64,000 nt of DNA from the NCBI RefSeq assembly GCF_016919705.1, contig NZ_CP070368.1, positions 1,364,001-1,428,000 of the forward strand. Reading direction: 5' to 3'. This document shows, piece by piece, positions 55,875 through 64,000 of the stretch. The notes beneath the pieces were generated by a model that did not search any database, was not told where the DNA came from, and was given only the letters and a program-made list of their open reading frames with translations. This stretch comes from Paracoccus methylovorus. GTDB taxonomy: Bacteria; Pseudomonadota; Alphaproteobacteria; Rhodobacterales; Rhodobacteraceae. Position numbers and translations under genes: made by a program. Within the stretch, counting starts at the first letter, position 1; each line of letters opens with the position of its first letter.

Positions 55875-57251
55875 TTAGGGCGACATGGCGGCCACCACCG
55901 CGCCGTAATGTCCGCTAAGCGCGGCCCCCGCCGCAACCACGGCGATCATCCCCGCGATCAGGTCATGGCGCGGGTCCCACGCGCCATGGCGACGCGCCAG
56001 CCAGACCGTCACCGGATAACACAGGACTTGCGACAGCGCCTGCCCGATCAGCAGACCCGGCAGGCCGTGCAGCAACGCCCCCACGACGACCAGCGTGAAA
56101 TAGATCCCGGCTCGCGAGGATTGCATGATAAAGAAGCCGCGCGAATCCCCGGCCGCCAGAGCCGCATATTCATAGCTGATCGGAATGACCTGCAACATCT
56201 GAATGCAGGCGATGGCGACCAGAATACCGCCCGCCGCCACATAGCGCGGGTCATACAGCAGTTCGACCAGCGGCGGACCAACCCAGGCCAGCACCGCCGC
56301 CGCCGCCAGCAACAGTGCGGACAGACCAGCGCGGGTGCGCGCCAGAATCCGGATGTTCTGGGCACTTTCGGCCGGCGGATGCTGGCGATACATCGGGATG
56401 AACAACCGTCCGGAGATCGCGGAACCCAGCATGGTCGGCACGGTCGCCAGGAACAGGCCGATGTTGTAGATGCCCAGCTGGTTCAGCGTCAGCACCCGCC
56501 CCAGAATGATGCGGTCGCCCTGAAACAGCAGGAAGCCGCAGATGGTGCTGAAAAAGATCCATTTGCCGAATTTCATCACCTCGGCGCGGGCCTCGGGCTC
56601 CATCCGCAGGCGGTTGCGATGTCCGGGCAGGAAAAACCGGAACATCAGAATCTGGGCAAAGGCGCCCAGCACATTGCCCCAGACCAAGGCCCAGACCGAT
56701 TGCAGGATCAGCGCGGCAGCGATGGTCAGCAGCACGCCGATAAGCTGGTTGCACAGCTCGATCACCGTCAGCCGGCCCAGTTGCAGGTGACGGGCGGCCG
56801 TGTCGATCCGGGTGGGCAGGAAGCCCCCAACGATCATCGAGCTGGCCGCCACCGGGAACACCCAGCCGAACAGCGGCGCGTCGTAAAAGACCGCCAGCGG
56901 CCATGCCATGGCAATCGCGGCAAGGAAGATCAAAAAGCCCCGGATGATCTTGAGCGTCCAGATTGTGTCAAGGAAGTCCGGGTCATCGCCGCGCTTGCTT
57001 TGCATGATCGAGGGACCGAAGCCCATGTCGCTGAACATGGTCAGGCCGATCAGAAAGCTGGTCACCAGCGCCATCAGACCGAAATCGTCGGGGCTGAGGA
57101 TCCGGGTCAGGATAAGGTTCGACGCCAGCCGCATAATCTGGCCGATGCCGAAATTGGCCATGGTCCATGCACCGCTGCCCAAGGCGCGTGAGGCAAAACT
57201 CTTGCCCGGCGGCGCGGCGCCGGTGGTTTCCGTCCCCCCCTGCTGAGCCAT
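55875..57251 (-). CDS. Polysaccharide flippase (Wzx/MOP family)
   Basis: Inner-membrane lipid-linked oligosaccharide flippase of 458 residues with about 12-14 hydrophobic helices. FIGQIMRLASNLILTRILSPDDFGLMALV-like N-terminus (GIGQIMRLASNLILTRILSP) is characteristic of the MOP/ExoT-like group. The ATG shares a base with the stop of the Wzz-like gene (TGATG). It presumably exports the repeat unit begun by the ExoY-type enzyme; no Wzy polymerase is in the window. Confidence 0.9.
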   Translation of the reverse strand: MAQQGGTETTGAAPPGKSFASRALGSGAWTMANFGIGQIMRLASNLILTRILSPDDFGLMALVTSFLIGLTMFSDMGFGPSIMQSKRGDDPDFLDTIWTLKIIRGFLIFLAAIAMAWPLAVFYDAPLFGWVFPVAASSMIVGGFLPTRIDTAARHLQLGRLTVIELCNQLIGVLLTIAAALILQSVWALVWGNVLGAFAQILMFRFFLPGHRNRLRMEPEARAEVMKFGKWIFFSTICGFLLFQGDRIILGRVLTLNQLGIYNIGLFLATVPTMLGSAISGRLFIPMYRQHPPAESAQNIRILARTRAGLSALLLAAAAVLAWVGPPLVELLYDPRYVAAGGILVAIACIQMLQVIPISYEYAALAAGDSRGFFIMQSSRAGIYFTLVVVGALLHGLPGLLIGQALSQVLCYPVTVWLARRHGAWDPRHDLIAGMIAVVAAGAALSGHYGAVVAAMSP

Positions 57252-58753
57252 CAGCCCAGCCCGTCGGTCGGCATGCTGACGACGCCGGGCGAAGGCAGGC
57301 CCGGAATCCTGCCGATCAGCCACAAGGCGACAAAGGCGCCCACAACCAAAAGCACGATCATATAGATATTGCGCTGCCGGCGATGGCGCAGATCAGCCGC
57401 CGTCAGCCGATAGGGCAGCGACATCACCGGACGGGTTCCGGTGGCGCGGGCGAACTGCTCGGTGCGCCGCAGGACCGGGTTCAGCAGCTCCAATACAAAG
57501 GCCACGGCAAAAGCCAAGCCCATGCTGCCACCCACGCCCATCACCGCACTTTTCTTGCGGTTCGACATAGCGGGATATTCAGGCGGCAGGGCGCGTTCCA
57601 GCAGGACGAACCGCTCGGTCTGGTCGTTTTCCATCAGCATCTGCTGGGTTTCGACCTGGGCCAATTGGCGGGAAATCTCGTTATAGCGGTCCTGCATCCG
57701 GCGTTGCTGGCGGGTCATCGCCTCAAGCTCGCGCGTGACTTCGGGCGAGCGGGCGCGCGCGGCGTCGATCTCGGTCCGGCGCAATCCGATCCCGGCCTTC
57801 TGCTCGTTCAGCTTGGTCAGTTGGGCTTCGATCAGTTCGGCCTGCCGGCGGATCACGTCCGAGCCGCCGCTGCCGCCGCCGCTGTTCAGCCGCTCCAAAG
57901 CCTCTTCCAGCCGTTTGATCTCGGGGTGGTCGGCAGACAGCGTCCGGCGCGCCTGCGCAAGCTCCACCTCGGCCGAGCGGATCTGCTGCACCAGCGAAGC
58001 CGAGGGCCGGGTTTCGGCCGCCACACCGCCCGCCTCCAGCGAAAGACGCTCGCGTTGCAAGGTCATGATGTCGCGATCCAGCGCCGTCTCCATCTCGTTC
58101 AACTGGGCCATCTCGGTTTGCAGGAACTCCTGCGAGCTGGGCAGCGAATCCTCGTTGCGGGCGCTGTATTCGACCACTTTCCGTTCCTGTTCGGAAAGCT
58201 GCTCGTTCAAACGGCGTTCTTCGTTGCGCAGATATTCCTGCGATTCAAGAATACGCACCTGGCGGTTTTCACGGTCGCGGTTGACGACGCTGTTGGCAAA
58301 GTCATTGGCAATGGCTGCGGCCGTAACCGGCGTCTCGGCCTGAGAGGTGATGACGATTGCCGCCAGCGACATGCGGGAATCGACCGAAACACCCGGGGCG
58401 GTGATGCTTTCGATCCGGGTGGAACTGCGCAGCGCCACCAGCTTTTCAGACTCGCTAAGCGGAGTATCCGTGAACAGGTCGAGCCGGTCGATCACCTCGC
58501 GCAGACTGGCCCGAGCCATCAGGCGCTGTTCGATCAACTGCACCCGGCGAGAGGCCGGCAGCGAACTGTCGGTGCCCTGATCTATGGCCGCCGGCATGTC
58601 CAGCTGGATGACCGCCGCTGCCTGATAGACGCGAGGCGAAGAAACGATCAGATAAAAGGAAATCAGCACGCCCAGAACGATGATCGTCAGCATTAGCGGC
58701 AAGCGCCGCCAGATCATCGAGATCACGTCTTGCAAGGATTGTATCGGTCCCAA
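57251..58753 (-). CDS. Wzz-like polysaccharide chain-length/co-polymerase protein
   Basis: A 500-residue inner-membrane protein with an N-terminal helix (LMLTIIVLGVLISFYLIV) and a long periplasmic coiled coil (about 140-400, many Glu/Arg/Gln heptads). A C-terminal GNVR-type helix pair follows (SAVMGVGGSMGLAFAVAFVLELL and IYMIVLLVVGAFVALWLIG). The start appears to be TTG. It lacks the C-terminal kinase domain of some homologues; the separate kinase-like gene lies just upstream, 24 bases away. Confidence 0.88.
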   Translation of the reverse strand: MGPIQSLQDVISMIWRRLPLMLTIIVLGVLISFYLIVSSPRVYQAAAVIQLDMPAAIDQGTDSSLPASRRVQLIEQRLMARASLREVIDRLDLFTDTPLSESEKLVALRSSTRIESITAPGVSVDSRMSLAAIVITSQAETPVTAAAIANDFANSVVNRDRENRQVRILESQEYLRNEERRLNEQLSEQERKVVEYSARNEDSLPSSQEFLQTEMAQLNEMETALDRDIMTLQRERLSLEAGGVAAETRPSASLVQQIRSAEVELAQARRTLSADHPEIKRLEEALERLNSGGGSGGSDVIRRQAELIEAQLTKLNEQKAGIGLRRTEIDAARARSPEVTRELEAMTRQQRRMQDRYNEISRQLAQVETQQMLMENDQTERFVLLERALPPEYPAMSNRKKSAVMGVGGSMGLAFAVAFVLELLNPVLRRTEQFARATGTRPVMSLPYRLTAADLRHRRQRNIYMIVLLVVGAFVALWLIGRIPGLPSPGVVSMPTDGLG

Positions 58754-58777
58754 ATCTTGAACCCTGTCTCTCTTTAA

Positions 58778-59551
58778 TCAGTCTTCCGACTTGTTCAGGA
58801 CCACGCCCATCACCGGCGGCATGCCGACAAGGAACCGTTCACATTCCGCCATATCGGCAGCGGTGCCCCGGCGACCGTCGGCAACCAGCAACAGCGCATC
58901 GGCCAGCGGCAGGGCCGCCAGCGCCGCATCCTCGCCCAACAAGGCGGCTGTGTCGATGACGGCGATCTCGGCCGGGTGGCTGTCGTGCAGCCGCCGCATG
59001 GCCTTGGCCAGCGCCTCATCCTGCAACAGTTCGGCCGCGCCTGCCTCGGCCCGCTCCGGCGCCAGCACCGACAGGTTCGGCGCCTCTTCCACCCGCGAAA
59101 CAAGTGCGTCCAGATCGCCGCCGGCCCGCAACGCTGTGGCAACGGATGCACAGCCCGGAATGCCAAGCTGACCGGCAACGCCGGGACTGCCCAGGTCCAG
59201 GTCGATAAGCGCCACCTGCGTATGCGGCTGCCGGGCCAATGCCAACGCCAGGTTCACCGCAACGAAGGTGCCGCCAGCGCCCGGTGTGACCGGAACCACG
59301 GCCAGCCTGCTCCAACCACGGTTGCGCATCTCGCGCAGGATACGGGTGCGCAGCAGCGAAAAACGCTGCGCGCTGATCTTGGCATGTTTCGCATCCGAGG
59401 CGGTCAGCGCCGCCTCGCGCCGGATGAACTTGCTGGACACATGACCGCGCGCCGCATCGGGCGCAGCCTGTCCTGCCGGCGTCCTGTCCGGGTCGTTCCC
59501 TTTCGCAGGAGTCAAACCTGTGGCTCCTCTGCCTCTGATGAACGGCGCCAT
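58778..59551 (-). CDS. Exopolysaccharide tyrosine-kinase-like ATPase with degenerate P-loop
   Basis: A 257-residue protein of the bacterial tyrosine-kinase (CpsD/Wzc-domain) type. The helix FSLLRTRILREMRNRGW precedes the Walker A region VVPVTPGAGGT (about 85-95) and Walker A' ALIDLDLGSPG (113-123). The motif has GAGGT where active kinases have G-x-GK-S/T, so the key lysine is replaced by Gly (about 94). The usual C-terminal tyrosine cluster is absent. The first 55 residues are low-complexity, so the start could be elsewhere. It precedes the Wzz-like gene. Whether it still binds ATP is doubtful. Confidence 0.85.
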   Translation of the reverse strand: MAPFIRGRGATGLTPAKGNDPDRTPAGQAAPDAARGHVSSKFIRREAALTASDAKHAKISAQRFSLLRTRILREMRNRGWSRLAVVPVTPGAGGTFVAVNLALALARQPHTQVALIDLDLGSPGVAGQLGIPGCASVATALRAGGDLDALVSRVEEAPNLSVLAPERAEAGAAELLQDEALAKAMRRLHDSHPAEIAVIDTAALLGEDAALAALPLADALLLVADGRRGTAADMAECERFLVGMPPVMGVVLNKSED

Positions 59552-59782
59552 CCCCCGGACAGCGGCCTGCCGATGACTTTCCCGGCAGCGGCATGGTAGC
59601 GTCCCGGCCATGAACGCGACAACCGAAAACACGCAAGATCACGACAATGCGCCGTATTTCCTGACGTCGCGTGACCGATTCCCCATGGTGCGGCAAACAG
59701 AGCCTGATATGCGACCCTTGGCACACCGCCAGCAAATCGCGAAATCCGGCGGAGGCCGTCAAGAAAGCCCGGTTTTCACCCC

Positions 59783-60610
59783 ATGACGCCCTGCACGATC
59801 ATCCTGCCCGCCCATGACGAGGCCGGCTATATAGACACCTGCCTGCATCACGTTCTGGCCCAGGACCACGTCGGCTCGGTCCAACTTATCCTTGTGGCCA
59901 ACGGTTGCAGCGATGATACCGCCGCCCGGGCACGCTCTCATGAGCCGGGCTTTGCCGCGCGTGGCTGGCGGCTGCAGGTCGAGGAACTGACGCAGGGCGG
60001 CAAGATCGGCGCACTGAACCACGGCGATGCCTTCGCGGGGCCCGGCGTGCGACTGTATCTGGACGCCGACATCCGCATGGGGCCGCGGCTTCTGGCGGGC
60101 ATCATGCGCGTGCTGAACGTGCCCGAGCCCCGCTATGCCGGAGGACGGCTGGTGGTTGCCCCGTCCCGCAGCGCCGTATCTCGCGCCTATGCCCGGTTCT
60201 GGCAAAAACTGCCCTTCGTGGCGCAAGGTGTCACCGGCGCGGGGCTTTTCGCAGTCAATGAGGCCGGGCGCGCACGCTGGGGGAGCTTTCCGCAGATCAT
60301 CTCGGATGATACCTTCACCCGGCTGCAATTTGCGGAATCCGAGCGGTTTCTTGTGGATGAGCCCTATGAATGGCCGCTGGTCGAGGGATTTTCAACGCTG
60401 GTGCGCGTGCGCCGTCGCCAAGATATGGGCGTGGCCGAGATCGCCCGGCTGTTCCCGGAACTGCCGCCGAGACAGGGCCATGTTCGACCTGGCAGGGCAG
60501 AGCTCGCCCGCCTTGCGCTTGCCGATCCTTTGGGCTTTTCCGCCTATGTGGCAGTCGCGTTGGCCGTGCGGCTGGGGCGCAACCGGCAGGGTTGGGCGCG
60601 GGGACGCTAG
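59783..60610 (+). CDS. Glycosyltransferase family 2
   Basis: A 275-residue GT-A glycosyltransferase. CTIILPAHDEAGYIDTCLHHVL, VANGCSDDTAARA, GGKIGALNHG and LYLDADIRMG (DxD-type) are the nucleotide-sugar motifs; ISDDTFTRLQF is the acceptor-loop region. Divergent from the kinase-like gene and upstream of the AT-rich gap before exoY. Sugar specificity unknown. Confidence 0.9.
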   Translation: MTPCTIILPAHDEAGYIDTCLHHVLAQDHVGSVQLILVANGCSDDTAARARSHEPGFAARGWRLQVEELTQGGKIGALNHGDAFAGPGVRLYLDADIRMGPRLLAGIMRVLNVPEPRYAGGRLVVAPSRSAVSRAYARFWQKLPFVAQGVTGAGLFAVNEAGRARWGSFPQIISDDTFTRLQFAESERFLVDEPYEWPLVEGFSTLVRVRRRQDMGVAEIARLFPELPPRQGHVRPGRAELARLALADPLGFSAYVAVALAVRLGRNRQGWARGR

Positions 60611-61184
60611 CTGAGGTCAAAGGCCCACACGGACCCGCCAACCCGCCGGGTCCGTCCCGGTCAACGCCGCTGAAATCCACCACCCTCGGTCGGGCGGATC
60701 GCCACAGGGAAAAGCAGCCATTCGCACCCGCTGTCGCCCTGCAGACAGTACGTGATCCCATTGCTCTTCTGGCAAAGCTTTATTTATGAACTGCATCTTG
60801 GCCGGCGCACCCAGTATCAACTGCGATCAATTTAGAATGCCGTGAGGATTTCAATTAAAAATTGTATATTTCCGCGGATATTAACAACCCGTGATTGTGA
60901 ATTATCATACTCAAATTGACGCTAAGTCACTTCAAAATCCCCATAACTCAACCAATGGTTGCGAATTTAAATATGGATCAACCGAATTTCTTGCGTCGCC
61001 TGTCTGATCAGCGGTTTTCTCCATTAAGGTTACCCGCGAAAACACCATTTCCCCTAACCCAGAACTTTCTATAAGCTATTGTTTTCAAACAAACCTATAC
61101 TTTTCGTCAGTGTCAACTTTCGTTCTAGTTTTATTCAAATGCAAAGCTATACTGCCGTGGTGTGGTTAGGGGGTAGGTTTCAAA
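60611..61184. other. 574-base AT-rich intergenic region before the ExoY-type gene
   Basis: Bases 60611-60800 are ordinary GC with no good gene. From about 60840 to 61150 the sequence turns strikingly AT-rich. It holds dyads CAACCA/TGGTTG (60949-60961) and TTGTTT/AAACAA (61079-61092). This looks like a regulatory region for the exopolysaccharide genes, MucR- or H-NS-like control being possible. No RNA gene is recognised. Confidence 0.5.
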
Positions 61185-61883
61185 ATGCGGCATACGACGG
61201 ATTTCGATATCGAGACGATTGACTCGGTGTTGCATTCTCACCCGGACGAAATCAGCAGTGAGCCTGTCGGGGTCCAATCTTTTTACGCCCGATATATCAA
61301 GCGCCCGATGGACATCGCATTCGTCGTGCTGGCCGCACCGATCATCCTGCCCGTAGTGTTGATTCTTGCACTCATCATCTACTTCCACGGAGACAGGCCC
61401 TTCTACACCCAACAGCGGGTCGGGCGCTCGGGGCGCAGCTTCCGGTTGTGGAAACTGCGCACGATGGTCGAAGATGCCGATATCCGGCTGAAAGAGTATC
61501 TGGACGCCAATCCCGAGGCCAAGGCTGAATGGGAACTGACGCAGAAACTGAAAAATGATCCGCGCATCACCTCGACCGGACACTTTATGCGCAAGACCTC
61601 GTTGGACGAATTGCCGCAGCTATGGAACGTGCTGCGCGGCGACATGAGCATGGTGGGTCCGCGGCCGATGATGCTGGAACAAGCGCAGCTTTATCCGGGG
61701 GCCGATTACTATCACCTGCGGCCGGGCGTGACGGGTCTGTGGCAGATCTCGGATCGCAACGACAGCACCTTTGCCGCCCGCGCCACCTTCGACGCGCAAT
61801 ATGTGGCCGGGCTGAGCTTCAAGGGCGACATCAGCATCATCGCCAAGACCGTCGGCGTCGTCCTGCGCTGCACCGGTTACTGA
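61185..61883 (+). CDS. Exopolysaccharide-initiating sugar transferase (ExoY-like)
   Basis: A 232-residue monotopic inner-membrane enzyme that loads the first sugar phosphate onto undecaprenyl phosphate. KRPMDIAFVVLAAPIILPVV is the membrane segment. FYTQQRVGRSGRSFRLWKLRTM, RKTSLDELPQLWNVLRGDMSMVGPRP and YHLRPGVTGLWQIS are the polyprenyl-phosphate transferase motifs (each broken here as needed). It starts the Wzx-type polysaccharide. The first 35 residues are variable and acidic. Confidence 0.95.
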   Translation: MRHTTDFDIETIDSVLHSHPDEISSEPVGVQSFYARYIKRPMDIAFVVLAAPIILPVVLILALIIYFHGDRPFYTQQRVGRSGRSFRLWKLRTMVEDADIRLKEYLDANPEAKAEWELTQKLKNDPRITSTGHFMRKTSLDELPQLWNVLRGDMSMVGPRPMMLEQAQLYPGADYYHLRPGVTGLWQISDRNDSTFAARATFDAQYVAGLSFKGDISIIAKTVGVVLRCTGY

Positions 61884-62101
61884 GCAGCGCCACCGCGCCG
61901 GGTTTGCACCTCATGCCGCTCGATACATCTGAAGCGCCGCAATGCAACAAAAAGCGTGGCGGCTGTTCCGCTGACGACATAGATCAGCAGCGCGGCCCAG
62001 AACGACAGATCAAAGGCGACAACCCCGATCAATACGCTGGCCAACGCGACTGCGACACCAATGGTCAGGATGCCAGTCAGAGGCTTTCTCCTCAAATGCA
62101 C
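61877..62101 (-). CDS. Small two-helix membrane protein
   Basis: A 74-residue protein with two helices (ILTIGVAVALASVLIGVVAF and FWAALLIYVVSGTAATLFVAL) and a basic C-terminus. The start is GTG and the ribosome site is weak. It runs antisense to, and overlaps by 7 bases, the 3' end of the ExoY-like gene. Not recognised; its hydrophobic pattern argues that it is real. Confidence 0.6.
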   Translation of the reverse strand: MHLRRKPLTGILTIGVAVALASVLIGVVAFDLSFWAALLIYVVSGTAATLFVALRRFRCIERHEVQTRRGGAAQ

Positions 62102-62274
62102 AAGCTTCAGATCAATAGTGCCAAATAAATTTAAAATCGCTAGACAAACTTTAGTGCGTTAATCCGTGATACTGGATATCCGCCCATTGTTAAGCGAAAT
62201 CGGCGCCAACCGGCCGACATGGCGGGGCGAAATCACGGCGCATCGGCTTTTTTTCTGGATGGGGACCCATCGCC

Positions 62275-63480
62275 TTGCGAATCGGTTATTTGATCAATAC
62301 ATATCCGCGCCCCTCGCACAGCTTCATCCGGCGCGAAATCGCGGCGCTTGAGAGTGAAGGTCTCGAAATCCACCGATTCGCCATGCGCGGGGACCGGGAT
62401 GCCCTGACCGATCCTGCCGATCTGGCCGAGCACACCCGGACCGAGCGCATTCTTGAAGCGGGGGCTGGCGCACTGCTGAAGGGCCTTTTCCGACAGTCCC
62501 TTGCAAAACCTGCCCAATTCGCCACCGCCTTGCGGTTGGCGCACCGCCGGGCGCAAGCCGGAGAATCCAGCCTGATGCGGCAGATAATTTATCTGGCCGA
62601 GGGCGCGCGCGTCGCTGCCCGCGCACAGGACTTGGGGCTGACACATATTCACGCGCATTTCGGCACGAACTCGGCGCGGGTCGCCGCTTATGCCCGCTTG
62701 CTGGGTGGCCCCACCTTCAGTTTTACGGTCCACGGCCCAGAGGAATTTGACAATATCCTGGCGCTGGATCTGGGCGGAAAGCTGGCGCTGGCCGAGTTCT
62801 GCGTGGCTGTCAGCAGCTATGGCCGCTCGCAAATTTGTCGCTGGGCCGCAGCCGCGGATTGGGAAAAGATTCAGGTCGTCCATTGCGGGCTGGATCTGAG
62901 CCGCTGGGCCGGGCCCTTGCCTTTGCCTCAGGGCCCTTTTCACATGGTCTCTGTCGGTCGTTTTGCCGAGCAAAAGGGCTTTGGCCTGCTGATCCGCGCT
63001 TTTGCGCTGGCTTGGCGACACAACCCACGGCTGCATCTGTCGCTGGTCGGCGACGGCGAGCTGCGCGCCCAGATCGAGGCGCTGATTGAGGCAGAGGGCA
63101 TGGGTGATGCCGTCCGACTGCTGGGTTGGCAGGATGAGGCCGGTGTCCGTGCGGCCATGGAGGCTGCCCATGCACTGGTCACGCCCAGTTTCGCCGAGGG
63201 CCTGCCGGTGGTCATCATGGAGGCCATGGCCTGCGCCCGGCCGGTCATCGCCACCTATATCGCCGGTATCCCCGAACTCGTCCGGCCGGAACAAGAAGGC
63301 TGGCTGGTTCCCGCAGGCGACCCCAAGGCGCTGGCCGAGTGCATGCTGCAAGCCGCCGACACCGCACCCGAGACATTGGCCGCAATGGGCGCGTCAGCCC
63401 GCGCCCGCGTCATCGCCCGCCACGACATCCGCGCATCGGCCCGCAGATTGGCCGCGCTGTTCAGCCGCGCCACAGGCTGA
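62275..63480 (+). CDS. Glycosyltransferase family 4 (WcaL/AmsK-like)
   Basis: A 401-residue GT-B enzyme. RIGYLINTYPRPSHSFIRREIAALE is the acceptor-half start typical of colanic-acid WcaL/AmsK proteins. HIHAHFGTNSARVAAYA, VSVGRFAEQKGFGLLI and the nucleotide-sugar motif PSFAEGLPVVIMEAMACARPVIAT (with turns) complete the fold. The start is TTG with GGGGA upstream. Its 3' end overlaps the phosphopantetheinyl transferase gene on the other strand by 20 bases. Confidence 0.92.
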   Translation: MRIGYLINTYPRPSHSFIRREIAALESEGLEIHRFAMRGDRDALTDPADLAEHTRTERILEAGAGALLKGLFRQSLAKPAQFATALRLAHRRAQAGESSLMRQIIYLAEGARVAARAQDLGLTHIHAHFGTNSARVAAYARLLGGPTFSFTVHGPEEFDNILALDLGGKLALAEFCVAVSSYGRSQICRWAAAADWEKIQVVHCGLDLSRWAGPLPLPQGPFHMVSVGRFAEQKGFGLLIRAFALAWRHNPRLHLSLVGDGELRAQIEALIEAEGMGDAVRLLGWQDEAGVRAAMEAAHALVTPSFAEGLPVVIMEAMACARPVIATYIAGIPELVRPEQEGWLVPAGDPKALAECMLQAADTAPETLAAMGASARARVIARHDIRASARRLAALFSRATG

Positions 63481-64000
63481 TCGCCAGCCAACATTCTGCC
63501 GCCTGCCCCCAGCGACCGCCAATCAACCGGTCCCCCATGCAAGCACGAAACCGTGTCGGGCCGATTACGGCGGGAACCTCGCGAAAGTCCAGCATCCGTC
63601 CGGTCAGCGGATATTGCGCCTTGAACATCGCCTCTTTGGCACAAAAAGGCAGCAAGGGCGCGAAGGGGGAGCCGTTCAGGCGAAAGGGCATCACGGCCTC
63701 GGCCAACCCCTCGGGAAGCGAGCGGGCGCAGGGCTCCAGATCGATACCCACGCTTGCTCCGCCTGGCGGCGCGGCAATGGCGATGCAGTAATCGCCGCTA
63801 TGTGACAGGCTGGCACGGATACCCTGCGGCAAGTCGGGCTGACGATCCGGCCGCGCCACGATGGGCAGATCGGCGGGCAGGTCATGCCCCGCCGCACGGA
63901 TCGCCGCCCGCAATGCCATGCGCCCCAAGGCAAACTCGCGCCGTCGTTTCGGGACGGCACGGGTGACGGCCTCAGCCTCCTCGGGCCGAAGCGGCGCGGG
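63461..64000 (-). CDS. 4'-phosphopantetheinyl transferase, EntD-like (5' end beyond window)
   Basis: The reading frame stays open to the right edge of the window, giving at least 179 residues; the true start is outside. RRREFALGRMALRAAI, the HSGDYCIAIAA segment, the magnesium-binding VGIDLEP and FCAKEAMFKAQYPLTGRMLDF are EntD/Sfp-type motifs. It would attach phosphopantetheine to carrier proteins, often of siderophore synthetases. No carrier protein is visible here; the TonB receptor 55 kb away may or may not be linked. Confidence 0.88.
   Translation of the reverse strand, partial: PAPLRPEEAEAVTRAVPKRRREFALGRMALRAAIRAAGHDLPADLPIVARPDRQPDLPQGIRASLSHSGDYCIAIAAPPGGASVGIDLEPCARSLPEGLAEAVMPFRLNGSPFAPLLPFCAKEAMFKAQYPLTGRMLDFREVPAVIGPTRFRACMGDRLIGGRWGQAAECWLAISLWRG

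Noticed and set aside
53929..55878. Open frame of about 650 codons antisense to maeB
   Set aside because: maeB motifs are unmistakable on the minus strand; the antisense frame has no recognisable domain.

Overview
The window reads as a chromosomal segment of a GC-rich alphaproteobacterium of the Rhodobacteraceae, most likely Paracoccus or a close relative. The main pointers are a GcrA-type cell-cycle regulator and a CcrM GANTC methyltransferase in one window, the DUF4170-waaA-lpxK lipid A/Kdo block, a Rhodobacterales-style Hint-domain protein, an RTX protein and FliI/FlgBC/FliE/FliQ/FlgFGAH flagellar genes. Genus is inferred from gene content only. Genes are dense, often joined by ATGA or GTGA overlaps, with one tRNA, no rRNA, no CRISPR array and no intact insertion sequence.

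Layout. 1-4 kb: argD, a GNAT gene and argF (minus strand), then an orphan ABC-2 permease. 3.8-9 kb: gcrA, a Nudix hydrolase, metG and a TonB-dependent receptor ended by a clear terminator. 9-12 kb: arginase, tRNA-Leu(UAA), a lipoprotein and three small mostly membrane proteins. 12-16.8 kb: DUF4170, waaA, lpxK, a DsbA-like thioredoxin, a DUF721 protein and mutY. 17-21.6 kb: allA, rnhB and ccrM (minus strand), a fosmidomycin-resistance-type MFS pump and a GntR/UTRA regulator. 21.7-24.8 kb: a periplasmic L,D-transpeptidase, an extensin-like protein and a Crp/Fnr-type regulator. 24.9-30.9 kb: a partial flagellar cluster (fliI; flgB-flgC-fliE-fliQ-flgF-flgG-flgA-flgH-fliL-like) that stops abruptly.

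31-42.6 kb is a surface-polysaccharide island: a galactofuranosyltransferase-like GT2, rmlCBDA for dTDP-L-rhamnose, a 1028-residue RTX protein, and an ABC-type capsule exporter whose permease is divergent from its membrane-periplasmic and ATPase genes. 42.7-44.5 kb is a tightly overlapped SnoaL/KSI-like, GNAT and nitrilase-family cassette. 45-53.5 kb carries an exported 18-repeat MORN protein, nadE, a Hint-domain protein, the NAD-salvage pair pncA-pncB, a TrhO-type rhodanese and a small outer-membrane barrel. 53.5-64 kb holds maeB and then a second, Wzx-type exopolysaccharide locus: flippase, Wzz-like chain-length protein, a tyrosine-kinase-like ATPase with a degenerate P-loop, GT2, ExoY-type initiating transferase and GT4. 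An EntD-type phosphopantetheinyl transferase runs off the right edge.

The genes fit a few themes: arginine synthesis and breakdown, GcrA/CcrM methylation-linked cell-cycle control, outer-surface building (lipid A/Kdo, capsule, exopolysaccharide, cross-link remodelling, RTX and MORN proteins) and NAD salvage. The most interesting non-coding signal is the ccrM promoter, whose -35/-10 boxes contain or touch two GANTC sites with a third just upstream. Several long palindromes that look like operators have no assigned regulator.
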